Shown here: piece after piece, positions 9,690-18,442 of the stretch
Numbering within the stretch: position 1 is the stretch's first letter
How the letters are laid out: each line of letters begins with the position of its first letter
NCBI GenBank assembly: GCA_937910685.1
Contig: CALEMP010000085.1
Coordinates: 1-61,858, forward strand
DNA: 61,858 nucleotides
Source: an uncultured bacterium
Lineage (GTDB): Bacteria > Planctomycetota > UBA1135 > GCA-002686595
Direction of reading: 5' to 3'
The notes under the pieces: generated by a model
Told to the model about the DNA's origin: nothing
The model's input: the letters and a program-made list of their open reading frames with translations, nothing else
Database searches by the model: none
Made by a program: the position numbers and the translations under genes

Positions 9690-9808
9690 AGGCGCAGTCC
9701 AGGTATTGTTGAATGGGAATCATCATCAAGGACGAGGGCTAAGGCCCGCGGGGGGCAGAGTAACCGGGGAACTCTCTGTTCCCCCCTGGAAAATTCCCTG
9801 GAAATGCA

Positions 9809-9845
9809 GCATGCCCGCCGGGAACGAGGTTCCCGGCGGGCATGC
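9809..9845 (-). terminator. Perfect 17-bp hairpin, likely transcript end of the DUF1573 gene
   Basis: Arms 9809-9825 and 9829-9845 are exact reverse complements (17 bp) around a GAG loop. The hairpin is 40 bp beyond the stop of the minus-strand DUF1573 gene and 119 bp before the start of the pilus operon. On the minus strand it is followed by a modestly T-rich stretch (TGCATTTCC) rather than a clean U-tract. It is best read as a transcription terminator or RNA-stabilising end. Confidence 0.65.
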
Positions 9846-9885
9846 GAGCGAACCCCGTCCTTCAGGGGTTCACAGAGAGAAAATC

Positions 9886-11460
9886 TCAGCGACCTCCGCG
9901 CACAACTCCGGCGCGGCAAACACCGCTGAAGTGCACTTCCATGGTCTTCTTCGTGGGGTGGCCCGTGTGGATCACCATCAAACCGCGGAAGGAGCCGTCG
10001 GCGCCCTCAGGCAGACCTTCTAGGCGCAACTCCACATCCACTCCGTTGACGCCCTGGGCGGGTCGCGCGGTGCTGGAAAAGTGCTCGGCCCAACGGAGCG
10101 GCTGGCCACCGTCTCCCTTGACCTCGACGGTCATGGTCTCGGCGTTGAATTTGAAATCCGTGTCATGGCTGATCAGCTTGACCGTCCGCGGCACCACTTG
10201 GCCGGGGCGCACGAGGCCCATGGACAGGAACTGGGGTGAGCAACTCATGGCACCCAGCACGCGGCCGGTAACCGCAACGTTGACTTGATACTTGGAACTG
10301 ACCTGATGGGTCGGCAATACCTTGCCGTCCTCATCCGCGCCGCCCTGATCCTCGTTCGCTTTGTTGGCCGCGTTCTTCTGTTCGATCTCGGAAGCATCGG
10401 GGCGGGCGTAGTCGGTGGAGAGGCGGATCTGATAGCCCAAACGGCCCTCATCAGCGTCAGCTCCCACGTTGACTTCCACCTTCCAGTGGGCGGAGCGACC
10501 GTCTTCGTCAGGCTCCACCGGTGAGAGACTCACATCCAACCCAGACGGGAGAACAAGGCCCGGACGCTCATCGAGCTCCAGGAAAACCTTGGCACCGCGG
10601 GTGGTACGCACGTCCACGTACTGCGTGCGTGTCGCGCCCTGGGGAATATCACCCAGCATGAGGATCGTAGGGGTGGCTTGAATGAACTGCTCCACATTAG
10701 CCATCAAGGTCAATGAGCTGACGCGCACCGGGTCGTTGGTCGTCACATTCACTCGCACCTGAGTCGCGTTTTTCTTGTTGGCGGTGTTCAGGCGCGCAGA
10801 GATTTGAATCTTGCGACCGGGCTCGATGGGATCTCCGTAGATATAGGGAACCAAGTTACCCGTAGGGCTTTCCACCAGGACCTCACTCAGGGTGCAACCG
10901 CAGGTGGGCGCAACCTGTCCGATGATCAGGGGTGAGCTTCCGCCAGCCGCCATCTCAAAGGTATGCGACAAAATATCGCCTTGCTGCGCGCGACCAAAAT
11001 CGTGACGGTCCGTTCCGAACTCGATGGCGATCTTGGCATTCGGGTCCACGGGCACTTCGGGAATCACACCCTTGCCACCCTTGGCCGCGGCACCCTTGGC
11101 GGCGAGACCCTTGAGGGGATAGCCATCCTCACCGAGACCAGCAGCGGCGTACTTTGCTTTGCGCTTGATGTAGTCGGGATCCAGAGGATCGAGGGGCTTT
11201 GCAGAGGGGCGGCCCTGGGTATCGTCGTCAGCGCCGGGCTTCTGGGCACCGGGCTTCTGGGCACCGGGCTTCTGGGCACCGGGCTTCTCAGTGTCTGGCT
11301 TCTGGACGCTAGGCTCTTGAGTCACAGGCTTGCGGCTGGAGCGGGGAATCGCTCGGGGCTTGGGCGGGGTGCGATCCTGGGCAGCTTCCGCAGCAGCGGG
11401 AAGCAGAACGAGGAGCAGGGCAGGAGCAATGGCGGCCAGAACAGTGCGGCGAAAATTCAT
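9886..11460 (-). CDS. Exported DUF1573-domain protein
   Basis: This 524-residue protein has a signal peptide (hydrophobic stretch AAIAPALLLVLLPAAAEA). A low-complexity Pro/Lys/Ala linker (about 30-85) contains the pentapeptide repeat KPGAQ. A DUF1573 immunoglobulin-like domain begins near FGTDRHDFGRAQQGDILSHT and contains the family APTCGCTLSEV motif. A second, weaker beta-rich half follows. DUF1573 proteins are common exported proteins of Planctomycetes and Bacteroidetes with no settled function. The gene is monocistronic, with a strong hairpin just downstream and a divergent lipoprotein gene upstream. Confidence 0.8.
   Translation of the reverse strand: MNFRRTVLAAIAPALLLVLLPAAAEAAQDRTPPKPRAIPRSSRKPVTQEPSVQKPDTEKPGAQKPGAQKPGAQKPGADDDTQGRPSAKPLDPLDPDYIKRKAKYAAAGLGEDGYPLKGLAAKGAAAKGGKGVIPEVPVDPNAKIAIEFGTDRHDFGRAQQGDILSHTFEMAAGGSSPLIIGQVAPTCGCTLSEVLVESPTGNLVPYIYGDPIEPGRKIQISARLNTANKKNATQVRVNVTTNDPVRVSSLTLMANVEQFIQATPTILMLGDIPQGATRTQYVDVRTTRGAKVFLELDERPGLVLPSGLDVSLSPVEPDEDGRSAHWKVEVNVGADADEGRLGYQIRLSTDYARPDASEIEQKNAANKANEDQGGADEDGKVLPTHQVSSKYQVNVAVTGRVLGAMSCSPQFLSMGLVRPGQVVPRTVKLISHDTDFKFNAETMTVEVKGDGGQPLRWAEHFSSTARPAQGVNGVDVELRLEGLPEGADGSFRGLMVIHTGHPTKKTMEVHFSGVCRAGVVRGGR
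11236..11288 (-). repeat. 15-bp tandem repeat coding a KPGAQ linker
   Basis: The unit gggcttctgggcacc occurs three times exactly at 11236-11250, 11251-11265 and 11266-11280, with a partial fourth copy to 11288. In the minus-strand DUF1573 gene it encodes the KPGAQ repeat of the extracytoplasmic linker. Exact repetition at the DNA level implies recent slippage expansion, and copy number may vary between strains. Confidence 0.85.
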
Positions 11461-11703
11461 GGTGAAATTCAGTGGTCGGGTTGAGTCAGAGGGTCCTTCT
11501 TGCGCCCTGGGGCGGCAAGAGAGTCCGAGAGGGTACCCCAGGAGGATGCCTGGGTGGTGCAGAGTGTGATTTGCTACTTCAGGGAAGTACGCTGGGGAGG
11601 AGCCCCTGTGAGTGGCCAGGTCGAGAATTGAGCTCTAGGAGGCTCAAAGGGGCATCTGCTGGGCATGGGCCCCAGCAAAGACCCAGGAAGGGTAAAAAAA
11701 ATC

Positions 11704-12336
11704 ATGAGTCGAACATCCAACCGCCGAACCCTCCGGGCCGGGGCAGTTGTCCTAACCCTAGGACCCCTCTTCATCGGCTCAGGCTGCGTCGTGACTCCAC
11801 CCGAACCTGCAGAGGTTTGGAAAGCCTGGGATCAGGGCCTCTCCAGCCCCCTGGGAACCTTCGAAGCCCTCCGCACGGCCCTCAGAGGGGAAATCCTGGT
11901 CGCCGAGTACCGCTGCTTCAGCAGCGGGTGGAAATCTAGGAACGGGATCAGCCAGGTGGGCTACCGCGAATACCGGGACTCCCTGCTCGACCTGGCCCCC
12001 CATTTCATCTGGGGCCTCAGCCAAGCCACCGTCCACCTAGAGGAGGGGGCAGCCCCCCACCGGGCCACGATCTTGGCCGAGATCGACACCCCCTTCAGCA
12101 GCACCACGGTCCGCTTCAGCCTGGTCCAAGAGGCCTACATGGAATTACGGGCCGGAGGCCGCCGTTTGGTTTCCGAGCCCCTGGAAAGCGTTGCCCTCCA
12201 AACTCGCCACAAAGAGGGGCAGCTCTTCGCCTGGATCCCCCTGGAGGACCTGCCCCCCGAGGGGGAAGTGGAATCCTTCCGCCTCGAAACAGAGTGGCGC
12301 ATCGACGACATTCGATTGGACCCAAAAGAGGACTGA
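11704..12336 (+). CDS. Hypothetical lipoprotein
   Basis: This 210-residue protein has an N-terminal basic stretch, a hydrophobic helix and a lipobox ending GSGC near residue 30, then CVVTPPEPAEVW. This predicts a lipid-anchored envelope protein. The mature part is beta-rich with many aromatic and acidic residues and matches no family I recognise. ATG at 11704 was chosen over an upstream in-frame ATG at 11665 because it starts at the signal peptide; a weak AAGGG lies upstream. It is divergent from the DUF1573 gene and convergent with the M28 peptidase gene (22 bp gap). Confidence 0.7.
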   Translation: MSRTSNRRTLRAGAVVLTLGPLFIGSGCVVTPPEPAEVWKAWDQGLSSPLGTFEALRTALRGEILVAEYRCFSSGWKSRNGISQVGYREYRDSLLDLAPHFIWGLSQATVHLEEGAAPHRATILAEIDTPFSSTTVRFSLVQEAYMELRAGGRRLVSEPLESVALQTRHKEGQLFAWIPLEDLPPEGEVESFRLETEWRIDDIRLDPKED

Positions 12337-12358
12337 CCGCCTATCGGGTAAATCCCGC

Positions 12359-14137
12359 CTAGCGCACAACCGTGTCGGCCGCTTCCCCATCGCCGCCCGC
12401 GCGGCCATCGGAACCTTCGCAGGTGAGCAGGACACCTTCGTCACCGCTCTTCAGTTCGTACTTGTGGCCCCAGGGGTTCGTGTCGATGCCCGGACGGTTC
12501 AGGCCAGAGTTGAGCAGGGCCTCGGAACGCAGCAGATCGCTCAGCTTGCGTGGGAACTTACCCTCTACGCGATGGTAGAGGTCCGCGGCCAAACGCAAGC
12601 GTTCCAGGTCATCAGCCACCATGCCCCGGTGCATTTGCGCCGCGAACATTTCAATGGAGGGGCTCGGAGTGCTGGATATCTCCAGGTTGGGCTCCTGCAT
12701 GGCATCGAGGGATCGCATGACCATGCGCACGATCCGGCGCATCTTGTCAAAGTCGATCAGGTGCACTTCGTCGGTGGGCTTGTGGTAGTCCTCGTGCACA
12801 TCGGCAAAGAGAAACGTCACGGGCAACCCGAGATGATCGGCGAAGTTCTTGTGGTCGCTGCGACGCCAGTAGTCATCGGCGCTCTTGAAGAGGCGAAAGC
12901 CCTCTTGGTCGCCAAAGGACTCGATCAAGCGCACCAAGCCATTGTAGTGCTTGGACACCGAACCGTTCTTGGTGGGCGTGATCAGAATCTCATCCGGGGC
13001 GTTGCGACCGATCATGTCGATATTGATGTTTGCAATCGGGCGACAGCCAGCGGGCAGCCAAGGGCGTTGGGTCCAGGCCTGGGATCCCAAAAGTCCTTTT
13101 TCCTCGCCGGAAACCCACATCAGAGCCACCGAGCGCTTCATGGGCCCATAGGCCACGAGTGCATCAGCGAGGCCCAGGACCCCGGTGGTTCCCGAGCCGT
13201 TGTCATCGGCTCCGTTATAGATCTGTCCATTTCGAGTGCCCACATGGTCGTAGTGCGCGCTGATAATGATCACTTCCTTGGACAGCTCGGGGTCGGATCC
13301 AGGCCAGAAGCCGATCACGTTCTCGAAGTGCCGGTAGCCCCGCGGGTCGGTGATTTGGCGCACCTCTTTGGCATTCTCCCCCAGCTTTTTGCCTCCGGCG
13401 GGCAAAGAGTCAATGCCGCAAGCCTGCAGCAAGGACTCGGCTCCACTCGTGGTCAGCACTAGGGTGGGAAACTCCACGGGCTTGTACGACGTCAGACGAC
13501 CTGACACCATCGACTCTGTGCTGCGGCTGTGGCGGTCCAGCACATCATCGCCTTTTTCGGGCAGGATCAGAAGCCCGATGGCCCCAGCATCCTGCACCTT
13601 GCGGATCAAGCGGCGCATGGACTTGCCCTCGGACTGGGCCACTGCCCACTGGCCCTTGAGCGCGTTCTTACGCAGGTCAGAGACATCGCCCTCGCCGAGG
13701 CTCAGCATGCCTCCCTCGGTGGTCAAATCACCCAGGTCATTCAAGCGCGAGAACACATAGTCGCTGCCAAATGCCAAGCGCGTGTCGCCCACCATCAGGT
13801 GGCTCGCGGCTGCATCGACCTGCAGGTAGTCCAGGTGGTACTCGGAAATGAAACCATAGCGGCCGCCAGGCTCAAAGCCCAAGCGTTGCAGCCGGCCCTT
13901 CAGGAAGCGCGCGGCGATGCGCTGTTCGGGAGAAGGTGTGTCTCGACCGCCCATCTCGTCGCTGGCGATGAAGGTCAGATCTGCTTCCAGATTCTCTGAG
14001 GTCACAGCATCGAGGGCCTGCCCAAGGGCAGCGGGATCCTGAACCAGGCTGAAGGCCGAGCTGAGGGGTGATAAGCAAAGAGCCAGAAGGCTCAGGGAGC
14101 CAATGGCACGTAGAGAAATTTGGGGGGTCTGTCGCAT
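12359..14137 (-). CDS. Secreted M28-family zinc aminopeptidase
   Basis: This 592-residue protein starts with a signal peptide (LRAIGSLSLLALCLSPLSSA). A PA-like insert (about 130-250) precedes the M28 catalytic domain. All five metal-ligand regions are visible: ISAHYDHVG (His), NGADDNGSGTTG (bridging Asp), SGEEKGLLGSQAW (catalytic and ligand Glu), INIDMIGR (Asp) and EDYHKPTDEVHLID (His). It would remove N-terminal residues from peptides outside the cytoplasm using two zinc ions. A C-terminal extension of about 100 residues (from HRGMVADDLERL) follows the peptidase domain. The gene is monocistronic. Confidence 0.9.
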   Translation of the reverse strand: MRQTPQISLRAIGSLSLLALCLSPLSSAFSLVQDPAALGQALDAVTSENLEADLTFIASDEMGGRDTPSPEQRIAARFLKGRLQRLGFEPGGRYGFISEYHLDYLQVDAAASHLMVGDTRLAFGSDYVFSRLNDLGDLTTEGGMLSLGEGDVSDLRKNALKGQWAVAQSEGKSMRRLIRKVQDAGAIGLLILPEKGDDVLDRHSRSTESMVSGRLTSYKPVEFPTLVLTTSGAESLLQACGIDSLPAGGKKLGENAKEVRQITDPRGYRHFENVIGFWPGSDPELSKEVIIISAHYDHVGTRNGQIYNGADDNGSGTTGVLGLADALVAYGPMKRSVALMWVSGEEKGLLGSQAWTQRPWLPAGCRPIANINIDMIGRNAPDEILITPTKNGSVSKHYNGLVRLIESFGDQEGFRLFKSADDYWRRSDHKNFADHLGLPVTFLFADVHEDYHKPTDEVHLIDFDKMRRIVRMVMRSLDAMQEPNLEISSTPSPSIEMFAAQMHRGMVADDLERLRLAADLYHRVEGKFPRKLSDLLRSEALLNSGLNRPGIDTNPWGHKYELKSGDEGVLLTCEGSDGRAGGDGEAADTVVR

Positions 14138-14305
14138 GGGGATTGGGGTCTGGTGGACACCATGCTAATCACTCCGGAGCCGTACCCTGTGTATAAGACC
14201 GGTCTAGATTCCCCGAGTTCTGGGTTTTCACCCAGCTTGCGCTGACCCCGACAGCTCTATTTGCCCTCCTGAAATCAGGTTTCGGAGGCGTCCCGTGAAT
14301 CTGCC

Positions 14306-16210
14306 CTAGCGACCGCCCTTTCCCCCACCCTTGGAGTTCCTGCCTGCGTTGCTCCCGACAGTCCCTACCGGAAAGCCTCCAGGCGGCCGGGTCGCACCCC
14401 TGGGGGCTGCATTTCCACGGCCATCGGGGCCGCCGCGAGCACGCCCCTTACCGACCACGGAGGTTGGTTCCTCTTCTCCCTCCACGAGGTTGAGCCGCAG
14501 CCCACCCGTGGGCAGGTGCAAGTCGGTTTGGTAGGCACGCTTATAACCCCGCCGACGAGCCATGACCGCGTTGGGGCCTGTAGGGATTTCTTCGCCATAG
14601 ATCTCGAAGGTCCCGTCCGCCCGGGAACTGGCAACCATGTTCCCCAGGGGCACCCATTCCTCCCCAATTTTGGTTTGCACCCGTTCCATGATGCGCACTT
14701 GCACACCCGCCACGGGGACACCGTCCGCAAAGACCAATCCCGAGGCCAATTTGGGCAGGGATTGAAAACCCACATTTCCGTACTTGGTCACCCCTTCGGG
14801 GGGGTTGTAGGAAAGGTCTAGGTTCGCGCTACCGGGGGGAGTGCCATCCGCACTGAACAATTCAAGCTCAGCCGTTCGACGGGTCCCAAGGGTCCAATCC
14901 CGGTTGATCGGCAGATCGAAGTAGCCCTGCTCATCGGTATTGAGTGGAGCACCGCCGCGGGCCACCCCGTCCTCGGTCATGCGTGCACGGCCGATGCGGT
15001 TCGCCAAGGGACTTCCGCCTGGGCCCACTGCTCGCGCATGAATGACGGGCCAGGTGGTATCCCAAACCACGGTCACATCCTTGTCCTCGCCGGTATGCTG
15101 AGGAGCACCCACTTCCTGAATCAAATCTCGCTTGTCGCCGGTTCCCGAGATCTTGACCACCGCAATCGCGCCCACGGGCACGTTGGGGAAGAGGGCAAAG
15201 CCCGCCGATCTGCGCCGAAAGATCTCGCCGCGAAAGGCCATCTCGCCAGTCTTTTGATCTCGAATCATCCGGCCCAGGGTGACATCTGCACTTTTCACCT
15301 TCTCGCCCTCCTTGTCTACCACGTGCACGAGCAAGCGACCCACCGCCGGCATGGTTATCCGCAGGGGCTCGCGGGGCAAGTTCTTGTGATTGAAGGCCAC
15401 AAGCGGAGTGTCCACCAAGGGCAAGGCGAGCTTCACGGCAAAGCCTGTTTCGTCGTTACGTTCGCCAATGGTTGCGCCAACGCGCCGAAAGTTTGCAATT
15501 CCGGAGGGACTGACGCTGGAAGTCTGATCCAGAGCGCGGGGATTCAGGGGGTCATTGAGACACAGGGCCACCGGGCAGTTCGGCATAGGCTGGCCTTCCG
15601 AGTCCACCACGAGGACCTGTAAATCGATCGCCGCCTTGAGGGGGATTTCGAGGGGGGAGGACAGAGGCCCAATCCATTCGAGCCAACCCTCATAGCCATC
15701 TCCCGAGGCATGGATCACCCCATCCATGATGCGCGGCAAGACTGCCACTCCTTGTTCGTTGGTCTCAAACGCTTGGGCCCGGACATCCATCAGGTCGCGC
15801 TTGCCGCTGGTGGACTGCTTGGCCTCGTGCCAAACCCCACGGCTGAGGCTGGCACGGTCGAGCAGACGCACGGTGGCCTCTTTGATCGGATGACCACCCA
15901 GGGGATGCAGCACGAAAACTTGAAGCATGCCTTCCACTGTGGCGTCTCCCAGGGCGACTCCGGTGCCTTTGCGCGTCCGTGCGGCAGCGGCTCCCGCGCC
16001 GGTTTGGTTGGCCGTGCCACCAGCGGTGGCTCCCGAGCCTGCATCCAAGACCACGGGGTCCCCCGCGCCCTGGCTGTTCACCAATTCATGCTGCTGGTCC
16101 GAGCCCGCAAGGGCACCCCCTCCGTTCCCCTCTTGGCCAGGATCCCTGGTGAGGAAAAACACAAAGCCAAGCACGACGATTGCAATCAGAATAGGGAGGA
16201 GTTGTTTCAT
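14306..16210 (-). CDS. Membrane-anchored carboxypeptidase-regulatory-like repeat protein
   Basis: This 634-residue protein has one N-terminal membrane helix (LLPILIAIVVLGFVFFL) and a Gly/Ala-rich linker (about 30-85). A long beta-sandwich region follows, made of several segments resembling carboxypeptidase regulatory-like/CNA-B modules (for example LQVFVLHPLGGHPIKEATVRLLD and LQVLVVDSEGQPMPNCPVAL). The C-terminus is Gly/Arg-rich. No catalytic motif is visible, so a structural or adhesive role in the envelope is inferred. It lies 144 bp from the sigma-factor gene and is in the same orientation. Confidence 0.65.
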   Translation of the reverse strand: MKQLLPILIAIVVLGFVFFLTRDPGQEGNGGGALAGSDQQHELVNSQGAGDPVVLDAGSGATAGGTANQTGAGAAAARTRKGTGVALGDATVEGMLQVFVLHPLGGHPIKEATVRLLDRASLSRGVWHEAKQSTSGKRDLMDVRAQAFETNEQGVAVLPRIMDGVIHASGDGYEGWLEWIGPLSSPLEIPLKAAIDLQVLVVDSEGQPMPNCPVALCLNDPLNPRALDQTSSVSPSGIANFRRVGATIGERNDETGFAVKLALPLVDTPLVAFNHKNLPREPLRITMPAVGRLLVHVVDKEGEKVKSADVTLGRMIRDQKTGEMAFRGEIFRRRSAGFALFPNVPVGAIAVVKISGTGDKRDLIQEVGAPQHTGEDKDVTVVWDTTWPVIHARAVGPGGSPLANRIGRARMTEDGVARGGAPLNTDEQGYFDLPINRDWTLGTRRTAELELFSADGTPPGSANLDLSYNPPEGVTKYGNVGFQSLPKLASGLVFADGVPVAGVQVRIMERVQTKIGEEWVPLGNMVASSRADGTFEIYGEEIPTGPNAVMARRRGYKRAYQTDLHLPTGGLRLNLVEGEEEPTSVVGKGRARGGPDGRGNAAPRGATRPPGGFPVGTVGSNAGRNSKGGGKGGR

Positions 16211-16354
16211 AGAGACTCGGTCAAGATCGTCTCGTGGACGGCCCAGAGTGAAGGAATAAGGATATCACAGCCCGGCAACACCCTCTGGGACGCCCAAGAG
16301 ACCCTTATGTTCCCGGAAATCCCGATCCTGGATTGCTGGGCAGGCCCAGGGGCC

Positions 16355-17281
16355 TCAACCCCCGCTTGGAGGGTCCTTACGCTCGATTCGGGTGGACTGG
16401 AGCACATCCCTCTGGCTCTGGCGCAGGCGCCCAAGAAGGCCCTTCATATCCCTGGGTGCCTGGTCCAATGCGCCCAAGGCCTCCTTGCAGGGCACACATC
16501 CGTGATCCTCCGTATGGGTTTGGATGAACATGGCCGCCCCCTCATCCAGGGCCCCGGTCTGCCACCTGGCCAGCCAATGCCGGGCTGGGCAAGAGACCTG
16601 CCGGGTGCGCCAAGTGTCGGCGATATCCAAGTTCGAGGTACCGCTGGCCGCGAGGTTCGCCAGGGCATCGGTCAACTCCTCCCCTCCCCCTCGCTCCTTT
16701 GCCAAAACTCCTAGCCGCTTGAGGGCACGGAACTTGATCCCCGCCACGAGTCCTTCGTCGCGCAGGCCAAAGGACCCGGCCAAGTCCTTGTTTCTCCGCC
16801 CCATCAAGAGAATGGCTTCCATCACACACAAGCGGTCGAAGGCCTGGGCAGCCCAAGTTTCCGCCACCCAAGCGGAAAGGATCTCCGCCAGCAGGTCATT
16901 GCCACGCTCCGTGAGATCATTCCTGCGCATGATGCTGCTGGGACCGGGAGCCGCGATGGGCAAGGCATCGAAGAGATCCAATTCATCCTCAGCGGCCTTT
17001 TGCCCCAGGCCCCGGCCGCGGGTACCCCGGCGCTGCTGATCAATCGTGCGGTTGCGGCAAATACCAAACAGGTACTGCTCGAACTTGAAGGCCCGATCGA
17101 AACGCCCGATCCCCCGCACCGCCCCCAAGAAAGTCTCCTGCAAAACATCCTCGCGGGCTTCGGGATCCGCAATACGGCGGCTGATGTAACTCACCAGTCG
17201 CGCAGAATAGGTCGCCTCTGCACGAGCCCATTCGGAGTCGTTCAGGTCTTGCAGTCGATCGATGTCCAAGGATTCGCTCAT
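16355..17281 (-). CDS. RNA polymerase sigma-70-family (ECF-like) sigma factor with C-terminal Cys/His extension
   Basis: This 308-residue protein has sigma region 2 at the N-terminus (EDVLQETFLGAVRGIGRFD, then FGICRNRTIDQQRR) and a region-4-like helix-turn-helix near NKDLAGSFGLRDEGLVAG. About 110 extra residues follow, containing CPARHWLARW and HTEDHGCVPCKEAL, which resembles a zinc-finger anti-sigma domain. A sigma factor fused to an anti-sigma-like module would be self-regulated (inference). The stop of the kinase gene just upstream is 4 bp away, so the two are cotranscribed. The extra domain makes it longer than the usual ECF length of about 190 residues. Confidence 0.8.
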   Translation of the reverse strand: MSESLDIDRLQDLNDSEWARAEATYSARLVSYISRRIADPEAREDVLQETFLGAVRGIGRFDRAFKFEQYLFGICRNRTIDQQRRGTRGRGLGQKAAEDELDLFDALPIAAPGPSSIMRRNDLTERGNDLLAEILSAWVAETWAAQAFDRLCVMEAILLMGRRNKDLAGSFGLRDEGLVAGIKFRALKRLGVLAKERGGGEELTDALANLAASGTSNLDIADTWRTRQVSCPARHWLARWQTGALDEGAAMFIQTHTEDHGCVPCKEALGALDQAPRDMKGLLGRLRQSQRDVLQSTRIERKDPPSGG

Positions 17282-17285
17282 GGAT

Positions 17286-18362
17286 TCAACGCACCAAGGC
17301 TAGGCCCACTAGGGTCAAGGTAAAGCCCACCAAGAGAGCTCCCGCCCCCAAGAAAATCTTAAACACCAAGCGTCGGCGCAAACTAGCGGGACCTGACCCG
17401 GGAGCATAGTGCAGCAACTTGCGGCGCAACTCCGCAACCCTCTCGGCGAGGGTTGTGCCCTCAAGCTCCTGCTTGCCCAGACGTCCCCCGCTCCCGGCCC
17501 ACTCTCCCAGGCCCAGGGCGTCGAGCACGATTTGGTCCTCATGGGAAGCACCCTGGCCCAGACGATCCAAGATCTCGCGCACAGTCTGGGGCCGGTCGGC
17601 GGGATCCAAGCGCAAGCAATCACGGGTCAGATCCGCCAGGGGTTCGGGAATGTCAGGGGAGAACAGGGGCGGTTCGTCCACCGTTCGCACGACCAAGCCC
17701 GTGCCCCCTTCACTCTTGTAGGGCAACTCTCCGGTCAAGCACTCATAGAGCACAACGCCCAAGCTATACACGTCTGCTCGCAGGTCCGCCCGGGAACGCA
17801 GAATCTCCGGCGCCATGTACTGTGGGGTTCCGCGGCCCATACTCAAGGTCTGGCGCCCATCGGCCAAGAGTTTCGCCAGGCCGTAGTCACCCACCTTGGC
17901 CACATCTCCGCGCAGGAATACATTTCCAGGCTTGAGATCAAAGTGCACCACGCGGCGCTCGTGCAAGGCAACCACCCCGCGGCAAACCTGTACAAAAATC
18001 GTCAGGGCATCCCGTGGGTCCAGGGCTCCCTCGGCCAGTTCGTGGGCAAGGGTGCGCTCGCCCCCAAAGCCCATCACCAAATACGGCCGCCCGAGGACAA
18101 GCCCGAGGTCCTCAATCGAAACCAGATTCTGGTGATCGATGTTCGCAAGGTGCTTGACGTGATCCAGCTCACGTTCCACAAGACGGGATTGGTCCCCATC
18201 CCCTAGGTTCAAGAACTTGATTGCTAAGCTCTTACCAGTGGAGAGCTTCCGCACCTTGTAGACCTCGCCGAAGGCGCCGCCCCCGAGCCGCTGCAATATT
18301 TCAAAGCCCGCGATGAACTCGGGCTTGCGCAATTGCTGGTAGAACTCTTCCCAGTCGGCCAT
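17286..18362 (-). CDS. Membrane-anchored Ser/Thr protein kinase
   Basis: This 358-residue protein has an N-terminal eukaryotic-type kinase domain (about 16-275): glycine loop LGGGAFGEVYKV, VAIK-like lysine (LAIKFLN), catalytic loop HFDLKPGNVFL near residue 140, metal motif DYG in place of DFG, and APE-like MAPEIL. One C-terminal membrane helix (GAGALLVGFTLTLVGLALV) would hold the kinase at the inner face of the membrane, with almost nothing outside. The HFD catalytic loop makes it a non-RD kinase. It directly precedes a sigma-factor gene and follows an FHA-protein gene, so the sigma factor or FHA protein are natural substrate candidates (inference). Confidence 0.9.
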   Translation of the reverse strand: MADWEEFYQQLRKPEFIAGFEILQRLGGGAFGEVYKVRKLSTGKSLAIKFLNLGDGDQSRLVERELDHVKHLANIDHQNLVSIEDLGLVLGRPYLVMGFGGERTLAHELAEGALDPRDALTIFVQVCRGVVALHERRVVHFDLKPGNVFLRGDVAKVGDYGLAKLLADGRQTLSMGRGTPQYMAPEILRSRADLRADVYSLGVVLYECLTGELPYKSEGGTGLVVRTVDEPPLFSPDIPEPLADLTRDCLRLDPADRPQTVREILDRLGQGASHEDQIVLDALGLGEWAGSGGRLGKQELEGTTLAERVAELRRKLLHYAPGSGPASLRRRLVFKIFLGAGALLVGFTLTLVGLALVR

Positions 18363-18442
18363 GATCGAACTCGTTGTGCCTGCTGGAGCGCCTTAGGATC
18401 AGGCCCATAGTCCAGCGGGTAGGCACTCAGTATAGGCCCACT

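Noticed and set aside
15710..16714. Plus-strand open frame of 334 codons spanning two genes
   Set aside because: It runs antisense across the regulatory-like protein and sigma-factor genes and is low-complexity with no family match.
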